This document shows, piece after piece, positions 17,818-26,263 of a stretch of 42,658 nucleotides of DNA (positions are counted from its first letter, which is position 1; each line of letters begins with the position of its first letter). A program made the translations under genes and the position numbers. Location: contig JAGNEJ010000035.1 in assembly GCA_018003315.1 (NCBI GenBank), forward strand, positions 1 through 42,658. Direction: 5' to 3'. The stretch is from Verrucomicrobiales bacterium. GTDB lineage: Bacteria; Verrucomicrobiota; Verrucomicrobiia; Verrucomicrobiales; V1-33. A model generated the notes under the pieces. The model did not search any database. It was not told the DNA's origin and saw nothing but the letters and a program-made list of their open reading frames with translations.

Positions 17818-18699
17818 TCAATCCCTGGTCCACTGGTTCAGGCGAACCTCCAGTTCCGGGAGGTTCGAGAACTCGACGGCCATTTCCGGCAGGTCTTGCT
17901 GCAATTGCGTCAACTGGGGAATCGCCCCCCATGCCGTGACGCGAAACACTTCGAGCGCCCGGCGCGTGGCCAACCCCTGCTCCCGGTTCTTGCGCTCAAA
18001 ACGGCCGTGCAACATCCCGGTCCATTCTTCCAGTGAGGCGGGTGGAGTCATCCGGTGCCGCCCCACCCAGGGGAGCCATTCGGTGACTTGTGATTGGTGA
18101 CACCAGGACATCGCGCAGATCAGCGGGAAAACTTCCTCCACGTCCACGGCAAAATCGTAACCATTCGCACCAAACTGGTATCCGTCGTACACATTCAGAA
18201 TCACTGGAACCTTGCACGGAACGGCCGGCATTTCCTTCGCGGGATATTCCGGAGTGAAGGCATGGGGCACGTTGATCATGTAGGCGACACGCCGCACCGC
18301 TTGGGCCACCGTTTCATGGTCGTTGTGGATGCCGGCCAACGGGTCTGCTGCTACTGGCGGGCAGAACAGATAGTCCGGCTCGAAGTCGCGGATCACCTGC
18401 CACAACGCCGCCAGCAGATCGGGCGTCACCTGCAGGCACGCCTCCCGCGGCACCTCGCCGTTGGGCAGCCGCAGCACCTCGAACGCATACTCCCCCACCC
18501 TGGCCGAGGCCTCCTGCTCCGCCAGCCGCAGCCGTCCGGTCTCCTCCCGCGTGCGGAAATGGTGTCCGGCCTTGCCGTCCGTGCAAATCACGACTTTCCC
18601 TTGAAACGCCTTGCCCCATTTCCGCTGCCACAGGGCAAATGTCCCCGCCGTCGTGAATTCATAGTCATCGAAATGCGCATGCAGAAAGAGAGCCTTCAT
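17818..18699 (-). CDS. PIG-L/LmbE-family deacetylase (293 aa)
   Basis: Zinc-dependent de-N-acetylase family (MshB/BshB/PIG-L). The metal-binding motif is AHFDDYEF (residues 8-15; His, Asp-Asp and Glu as in HPDDxE), and the distal His is in GIHNDHETVAQAV. The frame extends to 18789, but the ATG at 18699 places the motif at the expected N-terminus (MKALFLHAHFDD). It stands alone, 225 bases upstream of the operon regulator start, in the same direction. Substrates of the family are N-acetylglucosaminyl compounds; whether this one acts on the EPS, a thiol cofactor or another glycan cannot be told. Confidence 0.85.
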   Translation of the reverse strand: MKALFLHAHFDDYEFTTAGTFALWQRKWGKAFQGKVVICTDGKAGHHFRTREETGRLRLAEQEASARVGEYAFEVLRLPNGEVPREACLQVTPDLLAALWQVIRDFEPDYLFCPPVAADPLAGIHNDHETVAQAVRRVAYMINVPHAFTPEYPAKEMPAVPCKVPVILNVYDGYQFGANGYDFAVDVEEVFPLICAMSWCHQSQVTEWLPWVGRHRMTPPASLEEWTGMLHGRFERKNREQGLATRRALEVFRVTAWGAIPQLTQLQQDLPEMAVEFSNLPELEVRLNQWTRD

Positions 18700-19168
18700 C
18701 TGCCAATGCTGGCAGAGAATCCGGAAACCAGCGACTGCAATTTGGCAAGCCTCCACCACTCTCCCGCACCTTTCCGGTGGCGGCTTCATTTGGGCTTGTC
18801 AACCAGTGCGTTCGCCGCGGAATCGGCAATCCCTGTCCACTTTTGATGATCGGGATTCCGCCCAAAAATGTTCAGCGCTAAAACTCATTCCGCATCGCCT
18901 CGAATCAATCCGATGAACTCCATCACAAGCATCACCTAAGTCAATCCAGCGGAGGACTTGCTGGCGAAAGCCTGCGGTCCCGTCGCCACCATCCTGGCCA
19001 ATCCTCGGTCATACATTGTTATCTCTGGGTGCCGAACGTCCTGCTGCTGGAAGCCCGCCCAGCCCCACGGCGCGGCGTGGGCTTTTACTTTCGCAACGTC
19101 ACGGAACGGGTTCTCTTTGGTGTTCGCGGCAGCATGCGAACGCTCCAGCCCGGACGGACACAAGGTTG
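18700..19168. other. Gene-poor stretch between parE-like and PIG-L genes
   Basis: No convincing gene was found. A minus-strand frame from the end of the parE region continues to 18936 and looks protein-like in part (HAAPWGWAGFQQQDVRHPEI), but it has no start outside parE. A hairpin is present at 19064-19081. The rest holds nothing I recognise; it must contain the promoter of the PIG-L gene near 18700-18850. Confidence 0.5.
19064..19081 (+). terminator. Hairpin with T-rich flank downstream of parE-like gene
   Basis: CCCACG-gcgcgg-CGTGGG followed on the plus strand by CTTTTACTTT. On the minus strand the same hairpin lies about 88 bases past the parE-like stop, without a T tract. It could end parE transcription or be incidental. 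Confidence 0.3.
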
Positions 19169-21058
19169 TCAGGCGGCCTCTCCGCTGTCCGGTTCCTTGG
19201 TTTCCTCCACCAGATCTTGTTCGATGCGGAGATTGCCGATGATGAATTCCTGGCGTTCCGGAGTGTTTTTCCCCATGTAGAAGGTGAGCAGGTCCTTGAG
19301 CGAGTGGTGGTGTTCCACGGTCACGGGCTCCAGTTGCATCTCCGGTCCGATGAGGTCTTTGAAATCCGCCGTGGACATCTCCCCCAGCCCTTTGAATCGC
19401 GTGATTTCCGCGCTCTTGCCGCATTGTTTCAGCGCATCCTGTTTTTCTTCTTCCGTGTAACAGTAGTGGGTTTCCTTTTTGTTCCTAACGCGGAAGAGCG
19501 GTGTCTGAAGCACAAAGAGGTGGCCTTGCCGGACCAGATCGGGGAAAAACTGGAGAAAGAACGTGATCATGAGCAGGCGGATGTGCATTCCGTCCACGTC
19601 GGCATCGGTGGCCAGCACCACGCGATTGTAGCGGAGATCGTCGAGCGAATCCTCGATGTTCAGGGCGTGCTGCAGGAGGTTGAATTCCTCGTTTTCATAA
19701 ACCACCTTTTTTGTTAGTCCAAAGGTGTTCAGCGGCTTGCCGCGGAGGTTGAAGACCGCCTGGAAATTCGGATCGCGGGCGGACGTAATGGTGCCGCCGG
19801 CGCTGTCACCCTCGGCAATGAAAATGGTGCTCAGTTCCTTGTTTTTTGCGGTGCCGTCGTAATGGACCCGGCAGTCGCGCAGCTTGCGGTTGTGGATTTT
19901 TGCCTTTTTCGCCCGTTCCCGGGCCAGCTTCGCCACCCCGGCCAGCTCCTTGCGCTCCTTTTCGTTGTCGGAAATCTTTCCCTGCCATGCTTCCGCGACC
20001 AGTTTGTTCCTGTGCAGGAACGGGTCCAGTTCCTTGGCCAGGAAATTGCTGACAAATGACCGGACGCTGGCCCCTCCGGGCTCCATTTCCTGGCCGGTGA
20101 GCTTGATCTTGGTCTGCGTCTCGAATTGCGGTTCCTGCACCCGCAGGGAAATGGCGCCCACGATGCCCTGCCGCACGTCGGCGGGTTCAAAATCCTTTTT
20201 ATAAAACTCCCGTGCCACCTTGACCAGGGCTTCGCGGAACGCTGCCAGGTGCGTGCCGCCCTGCGTGGTCCACTGGCCGTTGACGAAGCTGAAAATGTCC
20301 TCGCCCGTCTGGTGGGTGTGGGTGAACGCGATCTCAATGTCCGGCCCCTTGAGGTGGACGATGGGGTAGAGCGGGTCCTCAGCGAGGTTTTCCACGAGCA
20401 GGTCGGCAAGCCCGTTTTTCGACCGGAACGCCTGACCGTTGAAGTTGATCGTCAGTCCGGTGTTCAGATAGGAATAATAGCGGAACATCCGGGAGAGGAT
20501 GTCCTTGTCGAACTTGAATTTTGGATCAAACAACCGCGGCGCTCCTTCCGGAGTGAAGGAAACCCGCGTTCCGTTCGGCTCCGTGGTCCGGTCGGGTTTT
20601 TTCATCTGCAGCGTGGCTTTCCCCCGGGCAAACTCATGAGCCATGGTTTGTCCGTCGCGAAACGCCTGGATTTCAAAAAACGTGCTCAGCGCATTGACCG
20701 CCTTGAGTCCCACCCCATTCAAACCGACCGATTTTTGAAACGCTTTCGAATCGTATTTGCCTCCCGTGTTGATGATGGCAGCGCATTCATACACCTTGCC
20801 CAGCGGAATCCCGCGGCCGTAATCCCGGACCGTGAGCGTCCGGTCGTCCAGCTCCACTTCGATCTGTTTGCCATACCCCATAACAAATTCGTCGATCGAG
20901 TTGTCGATCGCTTCCTTCACCAGAATGTAGAGACCGTCGTCGGCCGACGACCCATCGCCCAGCTTCCCAATATACATGGTCGGCCGCATCCGGATGTGCT
21001 CCACCGGATCCAGGGTTTTGATCGAGTCTTCGTTGTAGGCGTGGGGGTCGTTGCTCAT
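19169..21058 (-). CDS. parE: Type IIA DNA topoisomerase subunit B (ParE/GyrB-like) (629 aa)
   Basis: ATPase subunit of a topoisomerase IV/gyrase. GHKL ATPase motifs: [24 protein letters not shown], and [15 protein letters not shown]. Transducer domain in the middle. Toprim domain: [10 protein letters not shown] and [15 protein letters not shown], followed by [11 protein letters not shown]. Length 629 fits the ParE-like group of Bacteroidota, Chlamydiota and Verrucomicrobiota rather than gyrB with the long insertion. The frame has a 7-codon upstream extension; the ATG at 21058 ([12 protein letters not shown]) is chosen because it starts the family core. No parC/gyrA partner is in the window. 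ParE versus GyrB is not settled by sequence alone. Confidence 0.93.
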   Translation of the reverse strand: MSNDPHAYNEDSIKTLDPVEHIRMRPTMYIGKLGDGSSADDGLYILVKEAIDNSIDEFVMGYGKQIEVELDDRTLTVRDYGRGIPLGKVYECAAIINTGGKYDSKAFQKSVGLNGVGLKAVNALSTFFEIQAFRDGQTMAHEFARGKATLQMKKPDRTTEPNGTRVSFTPEGAPRLFDPKFKFDKDILSRMFRYYSYLNTGLTINFNGQAFRSKNGLADLLVENLAEDPLYPIVHLKGPDIEIAFTHTHQTGEDIFSFVNGQWTTQGGTHLAAFREALVKVAREFYKKDFEPADVRQGIVGAISLRVQEPQFETQTKIKLTGQEMEPGGASVRSFVSNFLAKELDPFLHRNKLVAEAWQGKISDNEKERKELAGVAKLARERAKKAKIHNRKLRDCRVHYDGTAKNKELSTIFIAEGDSAGGTITSARDPNFQAVFNLRGKPLNTFGLTKKVVYENEEFNLLQHALNIEDSLDDLRYNRVVLATDADVDGMHIRLLMITFFLQFFPDLVRQGHLFVLQTPLFRVRNKKETHYCYTEEEKQDALKQCGKSAEITRFKGLGEMSTADFKDLIGPEMQLEPVTVEHHHSLKDLLTFYMGKNTPERQEFIIGNLRIEQDLVEETKEPDSGEAA

Positions 21059-21325
21059 GCAGGTTGGGGAAATGATCAAACTAACCGGGCGAGTACACAG
21101 TTCAAGCAGCAGGCCGATTCATTGTTGCAGAAATGGCCTGTCGGAATCCGCGCTTGGGTCCAATGTGTGCTGGTGTTCCGCCGTCCGCGGCGCAGGCAGG
21201 GCATCCCTGCATGGGCCTGCGCGGATGTGAAGGGGAACTGCAGTCGGGCGGTAGAGCCGGAACGGGCAGAATCGGTGGGAAATTTTGATCCGAGAAAATC
21301 ACACAAAATATTGAGTAACATTGTA

Positions 21326-23209
21326 TTACGTCTCTGTAATGCACTGTTTTCCACGCTCAACCCAGACGCTCAGCAAGACCAAGTCCGCTGGAGTGACTCC
21401 TTGGATGCGCGCCGCTTGGCCGAATGTCCTCGGCTGGATTTTTGCCAAAGTGAGTTGGGCTTCCCGCTTTAACCCAGGAATTTGATCGAATTCGAGCCAT
21501 TCCGGCAGCAGACGATCCTCCATCCTTTGCAAGCGTTCGACCTGGTCCTGCTGCCGGGTCAGGTAACCCTCATATTTCAGGTCGGTCTCCACGAGATCCC
21601 AAATCTCTTCCGGACACGTTCTTTTCATCTCCTCGGGTAATGCCTGCCACCGATTCTCTGGGCGTCGGAACCATTTGTTCAGTTTCAGACCGTCGTGTGT
21701 GGTCTCCCGGCAGAAACGGTGTGCATCCCCCAGTTGGCGTATTTTTTCCTGAGTCCTTCTTGCCCGCAGGCCATCCGCCAATCCCAGTTCCGTCGCGATT
21801 GGCGTTAACCTCAGATCACAATTATCCTGCCGCAGGAGCAGCCGATGCTCCGCCCGGCTGGTGAACATGCGGTAGGGTTCCAGGACGCCCTTGGTCACCA
21901 GGTCGTCGATCATCACTCCGATGTAACTTTCAGACCGGCGCAGAATGAACGGAGGCTTGCCAAGCAATTTTAATGCCGCGTTGGCACCGGCCACCAAACC
22001 CTGAGCCGCTGCTTCCTCATAGCCGGAGGTGCCATTGATTTGCCCTGCAAAATACAAATTGGCGATCCGCTTGGTCTCCAGTGTCGGCTGCAACTGAGTG
22101 GGCGGACAGAAATCATACTCCACTGCATAGCCCGGTCTGATGATTTCCGCATTTTTCAATCCCTCAATCGTCCGGAGGAACGCATACTGAACTTCGTAGG
22201 GCAATGAGGTGGAAACGCCATTCACATAATACTCCTGCGTTTGGCGGCCTTCTGGTTCCAAGAACAGTTGATGCCGTTCCTTATCCGCGAAACGTACCAC
22301 CTTGTCTTCGATGGAGGGACAATAGCGTGGACCGATGCCTTCAATGCGACCGCAATACATGGGTGATTTATCCAAGTTCGCCCGGATGATCTCATGGGTT
22401 TGGGCGTTCGTATAGGTCATCCAGCAGGGGATTTGTTCCACGTGGAACTGAGGATTTGCCCACTGGTTGAGGGTGAAAGCCTCGTTTGGTCCGCCTTCCA
22501 CCTGGTCTGAGCGATAGCTGAACCGGGGTGGGGGAGTGTCGCCATCCTGCCGTTCACATTGCGAAAAATCAATGGATCGGCCATTGATGCGACAAGGTGT
22601 TCCGGTTTTGAAACGTCCGATCTCAAAGCCCAGAATCCGGAGGGAATCGCTCAAAGTGGAGAGCGTATCACCCATGCGACCGCCAGCCTCGTTTTGCAGG
22701 CCGACATGGAGCAGTCCGCGCATGAAGGTTCCGCTGCTGACCACGGCCGCACGACAGGAAAATCGGAGTCCCAGGTTGGTCCGAGCACCGACAATTTGAT
22801 CATTTTGGACGAGAAGCTCGGTGATGTTTGCTTGATGAAGGTCGATTCCGGGGGTGGTTTCCAATAGCCATTTCATGCGGAACTGGTAGGCTTTTTTGTC
22901 GGCTTGGGCTCTCGGCGCCCGAACGCTTGGTCCCTTGTTTGCATTCAACATGCGAAACTGGATTGCCGTGGCATCCGTATTCAGTGCCATCGCTCCGCCC
23001 AAGGCATCGATTTCACGGACGATATTCCCTTTGGCCAGCCCACCAATGGCGGGATTGCACGACATTTGTGCGATGGTGTCCAGATTCTGGGTCAGCAGAG
23101 CCACATCACAGTCCAAACGGGCGGCCGCCAAAGCCGCTTCGATTCCGGCGTGACCGGCACCGATGACCAACAGGTCATACCGTTTCGGGAATAGAAAATC
23201 TGCAGACAT
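21326..23209 (-). CDS. mnmG: tRNA uridine-5-carboxymethylaminomethyl modification enzyme MnmG (GidA)
   Basis: FAD-dependent enzyme that, with MnmE, installs the cmnm5/nm5 group on U34 of certain tRNAs. FAD motif VIGAGHAGIEAALAA (about 15-29), PROSITE-like signatures GPRYCPSIEDKVVRF and AGQINGTSGYEEAAAQGLVAGANAAL, and the C-terminal helical GidA domain (FDQIPGLKREAQLTLAKIQPRTFGQAARIQGVTPADL). Full length at 627 residues. It lies 25 bases after cdd. A parS-like site occurs inside the gene at 22434-22449. mnmG is classically close to parAB and oriC. Confidence 0.97.
   Translation of the reverse strand: MSADFLFPKRYDLLVIGAGHAGIEAALAAARLDCDVALLTQNLDTIAQMSCNPAIGGLAKGNIVREIDALGGAMALNTDATAIQFRMLNANKGPSVRAPRAQADKKAYQFRMKWLLETTPGIDLHQANITELLVQNDQIVGARTNLGLRFSCRAAVVSSGTFMRGLLHVGLQNEAGGRMGDTLSTLSDSLRILGFEIGRFKTGTPCRINGRSIDFSQCERQDGDTPPPRFSYRSDQVEGGPNEAFTLNQWANPQFHVEQIPCWMTYTNAQTHEIIRANLDKSPMYCGRIEGIGPRYCPSIEDKVVRFADKERHQLFLEPEGRQTQEYYVNGVSTSLPYEVQYAFLRTIEGLKNAEIIRPGYAVEYDFCPPTQLQPTLETKRIANLYFAGQINGTSGYEEAAAQGLVAGANAALKLLGKPPFILRRSESYIGVMIDDLVTKGVLEPYRMFTSRAEHRLLLRQDNCDLRLTPIATELGLADGLRARRTQEKIRQLGDAHRFCRETTHDGLKLNKWFRRPENRWQALPEEMKRTCPEEIWDLVETDLKYEGYLTRQQDQVERLQRMEDRLLPEWLEFDQIPGLKREAQLTLAKIQPRTFGQAARIQGVTPADLVLLSVWVERGKQCITET
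22434..22449. promoter_or_regulatory. parS-like ParB-binding site 1 (inside mnmG)
   Basis: TGTTCCACGTGGAACT matches 15 of 16 bases of the perfect palindrome found in cdd 840 bases away, and the core TTCCACGTGGAA is intact. It resembles the bacterial parS pattern TGTTnCACGTGnAACA recognised by ParB. Confidence 0.75.
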
Positions 23210-23234
23210 GGGTGCAGTTTGCCTTCCAAAGCGG

Positions 23235-23687
23235 TCAGGTCAACTGCCGGGCTTCGGGAGTATCGTCCCCAGTTGTTCCACGTGGAACATCGGCGGCGGG
23301 AAAATCCAAAATGCCAACCTTGGCGCGGGGGAAAAGGATGCTCAGCGTGGCATGGAAAACCACTCCGGCCCGAGCGACCAAGATGAGGCGGCAATCGCCA
23401 AATTCGGCTAAAACCTGCCGACAAGCGCCACAGGGGCTGATGGGTTCGGAAGTGTCAGCGACCACGGCGATGGCGAGCAGGCTGCGGTGCCCGGCAGCCA
23501 CCATGCTGCCGAGGGCGACACGTTCGGCGCAGAGGGTGAGGCCATAGGACAGGTTTTCCATGTTGCACCCTGGGAAGGTCATACCGTTGGTTGTCAGGAC
23601 AGCAGCGCCGACCTTGAATTTGGAATAGGGTGCGTAGGCCTGTTCGCGGGCCTGCCAGGCGAGGTCAATCAAGGAATCGTCGTTCAT
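23235..23687 (-). CDS. cdd: Cytidine deaminase (150 aa)
   Basis: Homotetrameric-type cytidine deaminase of the pyrimidine salvage pathway. Zinc ligands and catalytic Glu: C53-A-E55 in TLCAERVAL, and C86/C89 in SPCGACRQVL. N-terminal YAPYSKFKVGAAV is the family signature. The frame extends to 23903, but that part overlaps the recombinase gene; the ATG at 23687 forms an ATGA overlap with the xerC stop and gives normal length. The C-terminal about 20 residues (ADVPRGTTGDDTPEARQLT) are extra and include the codons that carry a parS-like palindrome. Confidence 0.95.
   Translation of the reverse strand: MNDDSLIDLAWQAREQAYAPYSKFKVGAAVLTTNGMTFPGCNMENLSYGLTLCAERVALGSMVAAGHRSLLAIAVVADTSEPISPCGACRQVLAEFGDCRLILVARAGVVFHATLSILFPRAKVGILDFPAADVPRGTTGDDTPEARQLT
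23274..23289. promoter_or_regulatory. parS-like ParB-binding site 2 (inside cdd)
   Basis: A perfect 16-base palindrome, TGTTCCACGTGGAACA, encoding part of the dispensable C-terminal tail of cytidine deaminase. It matches known parS sequences of several bacterial phyla. With the site at 22434 it forms a pair within 860 bases. Confidence 0.8.
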
Positions 23688-24565
23688 GCCCGAGGATGGA
23701 ATTTGCGATGCACCGCTTTCAATCTGCCTTGATCGACATGGGTGTAAATTTGTGTCGTGGAGATATCGGCATGTCCCAGCATTTCCTGGATGACGCGGAG
23801 GTTTGCGCCATTGCTGAGGAGGTGGGTGGCAAAGGAATGCCGGAGCAGGTGCGGGTAGGCCTTGATCCCGGCGAGTTTGGCCCGGCGCGAGATGATTTGC
23901 CACACGCGCTGGGTGGTCAACCGCTGTCCGCGAACAGAGAGAAACAGGTGATTTCCGGTGCGGGGCTTTACGAGGGATGGTCGTTCCAGCAACAGGTAGC
24001 CTTGCAGCGCTTCCCTGGCCTTGGTACCGACAGGAACGATGCGGGTTTTTCGCCCTTTGCCAATGACCCGGAGAAAGCCATTCTCGAGGTCCAACATGTC
24101 CAGAGTGGCATCCGTCAGTTCTGCGGCGCGCAGTCCGCTACCGTATAGGAGTTCCAAAATGGCCCGATCTCGCCGGTCCAGCGGGGCATTGCCTCCGGTC
24201 GATTCCAGCAAGATTTCCACTTGCTGCGGCCCGAGGGTTTCCGGCAGTTCACGCTGCTGATTGGGGGCAAGAATTCCGTCCGACGGATCCGTGTTCAACC
24301 ATCCGCGGCACACCATGAACCGAAAGAATCGCTTCAGGGCGATGATTTGCAGGCGAATGCTGGAGCCGCTCAGCCCACGGGACTTTTCCGTTGCGAGGAA
24401 ATCCGTCAGTTGCTTTTGATCTACCGCTCCCCAAGTGCAGACTCCATTCGCCCCTGCCCACCGCAGAAAGCTCTCCAGCGATCGCTGGGTTGACAGTTGG
24501 TAGTGGGTGGACAATCCGCACTCGGTTGCGAGATAGAGCAGAAATCGATCAAGAAAAGCTTCCAT
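23684..24565 (-). CDS. XerC/XerD-type tyrosine recombinase (293 aa)
   Basis: Site-specific recombinase that resolves chromosome dimers at dif sites. The six catalytic residues are present: R146 (GSGLRAAEL), K170/173 (GKGRKTR), H239 and R242 (PHLLRHSFATHLL), H265 (LGHADIST) and the nucleophile Y274 (TQIYTHV). The N-terminal SAM-like core-binding domain is at 1-85. Length is typical of XerC/XerD. Its stop overlaps the cdd start (ATGA). XerC and XerD cannot be told apart by eye; no dif site was located here. Confidence 0.92.
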   Translation of the reverse strand: MEAFLDRFLLYLATECGLSTHYQLSTQRSLESFLRWAGANGVCTWGAVDQKQLTDFLATEKSRGLSGSSIRLQIIALKRFFRFMVCRGWLNTDPSDGILAPNQQRELPETLGPQQVEILLESTGGNAPLDRRDRAILELLYGSGLRAAELTDATLDMLDLENGFLRVIGKGRKTRIVPVGTKAREALQGYLLLERPSLVKPRTGNHLFLSVRGQRLTTQRVWQIISRRAKLAGIKAYPHLLRHSFATHLLSNGANLRVIQEMLGHADISTTQIYTHVDQGRLKAVHRKFHPRA

Positions 24566-24882
24566 TTAAAATTCAATATAATCGAAATAATTTTCATTGC
24601 AACGATTGCCACGATGTTTTGGGAAATGAAATCGACCGCGAGATGCAAGATTTTTTCAATGTAATATATTGGAATTCAACATCTTGTAGCATATCTGATT
24701 CCAATGTTCCACCAACCCAAGTCTGGAACCGGAAGATGCCAATTTCAAATCGCTCCGGTGATGTGGGCTGGCGAGCAGTCGTGGGGTTTCCGCTCTTGCG
24801 TCTTGGGAGAATGCGGTATAAATGGCGCACCGTGCGGGTGAGCCACCCGAGAAATCTGAACCATTAACCGAACGTTCACGCT
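24566..24882. promoter_or_regulatory. Divergent intergenic region between xer recombinase and SAF oxidoreductase
   Basis: AT-rich from about 24566 to 24720, so it likely holds the promoter of the xer-cdd-mnmG unit (minus strand) and that of the oxidoreductase (plus strand). I see no clear operator, riboswitch or small gene. An in-frame stop at 24865-24867 sets the limit of the downstream gene. Confidence 0.5.
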
Positions 24883-26190
24883 TTGATTTACAAACTCAGG
24901 AAATTGCAACAGGAAGGAGGCTGCATCCGCGTGGGTGTGGTTGGCCTTGGAGCCATGGGAGTGGGCGTGGCGTGGCAGGTGGCCCGGACACCAGCCATGG
25001 AAACGGTGCTGATTGCCGACGTTAGCGCAGAGGCAGCAGCCCGGGGAGTGGCGGCGACGGGAAAAAAAGCCGTTTACGTGACGGACGCAGGAAACATCCC
25101 GCCGCGCCGTGCAGGCGAGGAAGTGTATGTGGTTGTCGGCCCGACCGGGTTTATTCTGGAAGCTCTGCGCAACATCAAGCTCGATGCACTGGCCGAGTGT
25201 TCGAACCGGATTTATGAGGCCTATCTGTATTGCGAGGCGGCGATTGCGCAGCAGGCGCACTGCATTTTGATGAATGCCGAGGTGGATCTGGTGCTGGGAA
25301 CAAGCCTGGCGCATCAGGCAAAAAAACAGGGAGTGGTTGTTTCCTCCGATGCCGGCGACCAGCACGGCGTTCTGGCCACCATGGCGGACGAAATCCAGCT
25401 TTGGGGATTCAAGATCGTGCAGGTGGGCAATATGAAGGGATTTCTCAACCGCTACTCAGTGGCGGCCACCGCGCGGGAGTGGGCCGAAAAACAGAAAGGC
25501 AGCGTGGTGCAGACGGTGTCCTACACTGACGGCACCAAGATGAACATTGAGCAGGCGATCATCGGAAACTATCTGGGGCTCACTCCGATCAAGCCCGGCA
25601 TGGAAGGGCCGAGGTGCCGGGATCTGCGGGAAGTGCTCGATCAATTCGATTTTTCGAAATACGGAGACCAGGGGAGGATCGAATACACCGAAGGCGTGCC
25701 GTGGCCGGGTGGCGGAGTTTACGTGGTGGGATACTGTGACGACGACCAGCAGGACTTTCTGCTGAACTATTACAAGGTCACCAGCAAACGTCCCTACTAC
25801 CTGTTTTTCCGTCCCTATCATCTGTGCCATGTGGAGACGCCGCGGGCGATCGCCCAGGCGTATTTTGACGGACGCCCGGTGATCTCACCTCCGCTGGGGC
25901 GCAAGCGCAATGATGTTTATGCCTATGCCAAGACGGATCTCGCCGCGGGCACCGTCATCGAACACGCCATCGGCGGAGACGAAATTTACGGCATGGTCAA
26001 TGATGCCTCGCTTGCCGAGGCCGATGCCAACGTTCCGGTGTATTGGTTTGAAGCCGTGGAAGGCAAGCACGCCGTTCTCAAGCGGGCGGTGAAAAAGGAT
26101 GAACCGGTGCGCTGGGACGACGTGGAACTGCCCGACACCCATTTCCACCGGCTGCTCAAGGCGCAGGAGGAATTGATCCGGCAGCAGTAG
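24883..26190 (+). CDS. NAD(P)-dependent oxidoreductase with C-terminal SAF domain (COG4091-like) (435 aa)
   Basis: Resembles the group annotated as predicted homoserine dehydrogenases with a SAF domain. N-terminal Rossmann motif RVGVVGLGAMGVGVAWQ (16-32), central IMMNAEVD-type segment (ILMNAEVDLVLGTSLA), SSDAGDQHGVLATMADE, and a C-terminal SAF-like region (KTDLAAGTVIEHAIGGDEIYG ... KHAVLKRAVKKDEPVRWDDVEL). The first possible start after an in-frame stop is a TTG at 24883, which gives the usual N-terminus (MIYKLRKLQQEG). It is alone and divergent from the xer gene. In other bacteria such proteins sit in sugar-acid or amino-acid pathways; the reaction here is unknown. Confidence 0.8.
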   Translation: MIYKLRKLQQEGGCIRVGVVGLGAMGVGVAWQVARTPAMETVLIADVSAEAAARGVAATGKKAVYVTDAGNIPPRRAGEEVYVVVGPTGFILEALRNIKLDALAECSNRIYEAYLYCEAAIAQQAHCILMNAEVDLVLGTSLAHQAKKQGVVVSSDAGDQHGVLATMADEIQLWGFKIVQVGNMKGFLNRYSVAATAREWAEKQKGSVVQTVSYTDGTKMNIEQAIIGNYLGLTPIKPGMEGPRCRDLREVLDQFDFSKYGDQGRIEYTEGVPWPGGGVYVVGYCDDDQQDFLLNYYKVTSKRPYYLFFRPYHLCHVETPRAIAQAYFDGRPVISPPLGRKRNDVYAYAKTDLAAGTVIEHAIGGDEIYGMVNDASLAEADANVPVYWFEAVEGKHAVLKRAVKKDEPVRWDDVELPDTHFHRLLKAQEELIRQQ

Positions 26191-26223
26191 CACACCAACC
26201 GCCAAACGCGGGCGTCGGCTATC

Positions 26224-26246
26224 AGCGGGAATTTTGTGGCCCCGCT
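26224..26246. terminator. Hairpin between convergent genes
   Basis: AGCGGG (26224-26229) and CCCGCT (26241-26246) form a 6-base stem with an 11-base loop, between the stops of the oxidoreductase (26190) and the Wzc-like gene (26264). No T run follows on either strand, so it is only a candidate bidirectional terminator. Confidence 0.3.
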
Positions 26247-26263
26247 CAGCAATGGGTGGGGGC

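Noticed and set aside
21310-21345. Inverted repeat near TGTATTAC/GTAATGCA downstream of mnmG as a terminator or DnaA-type site
   Set aside because: One mismatch in the arms, no T run, and no TTATCCACA-type boxes seen nearby.
19169-26190. Long open frames opposite to parE, mnmG and cdd
   Set aside because: They are antisense shadows of conserved genes in GC-rich DNA, without domains or ribosome-binding sites.
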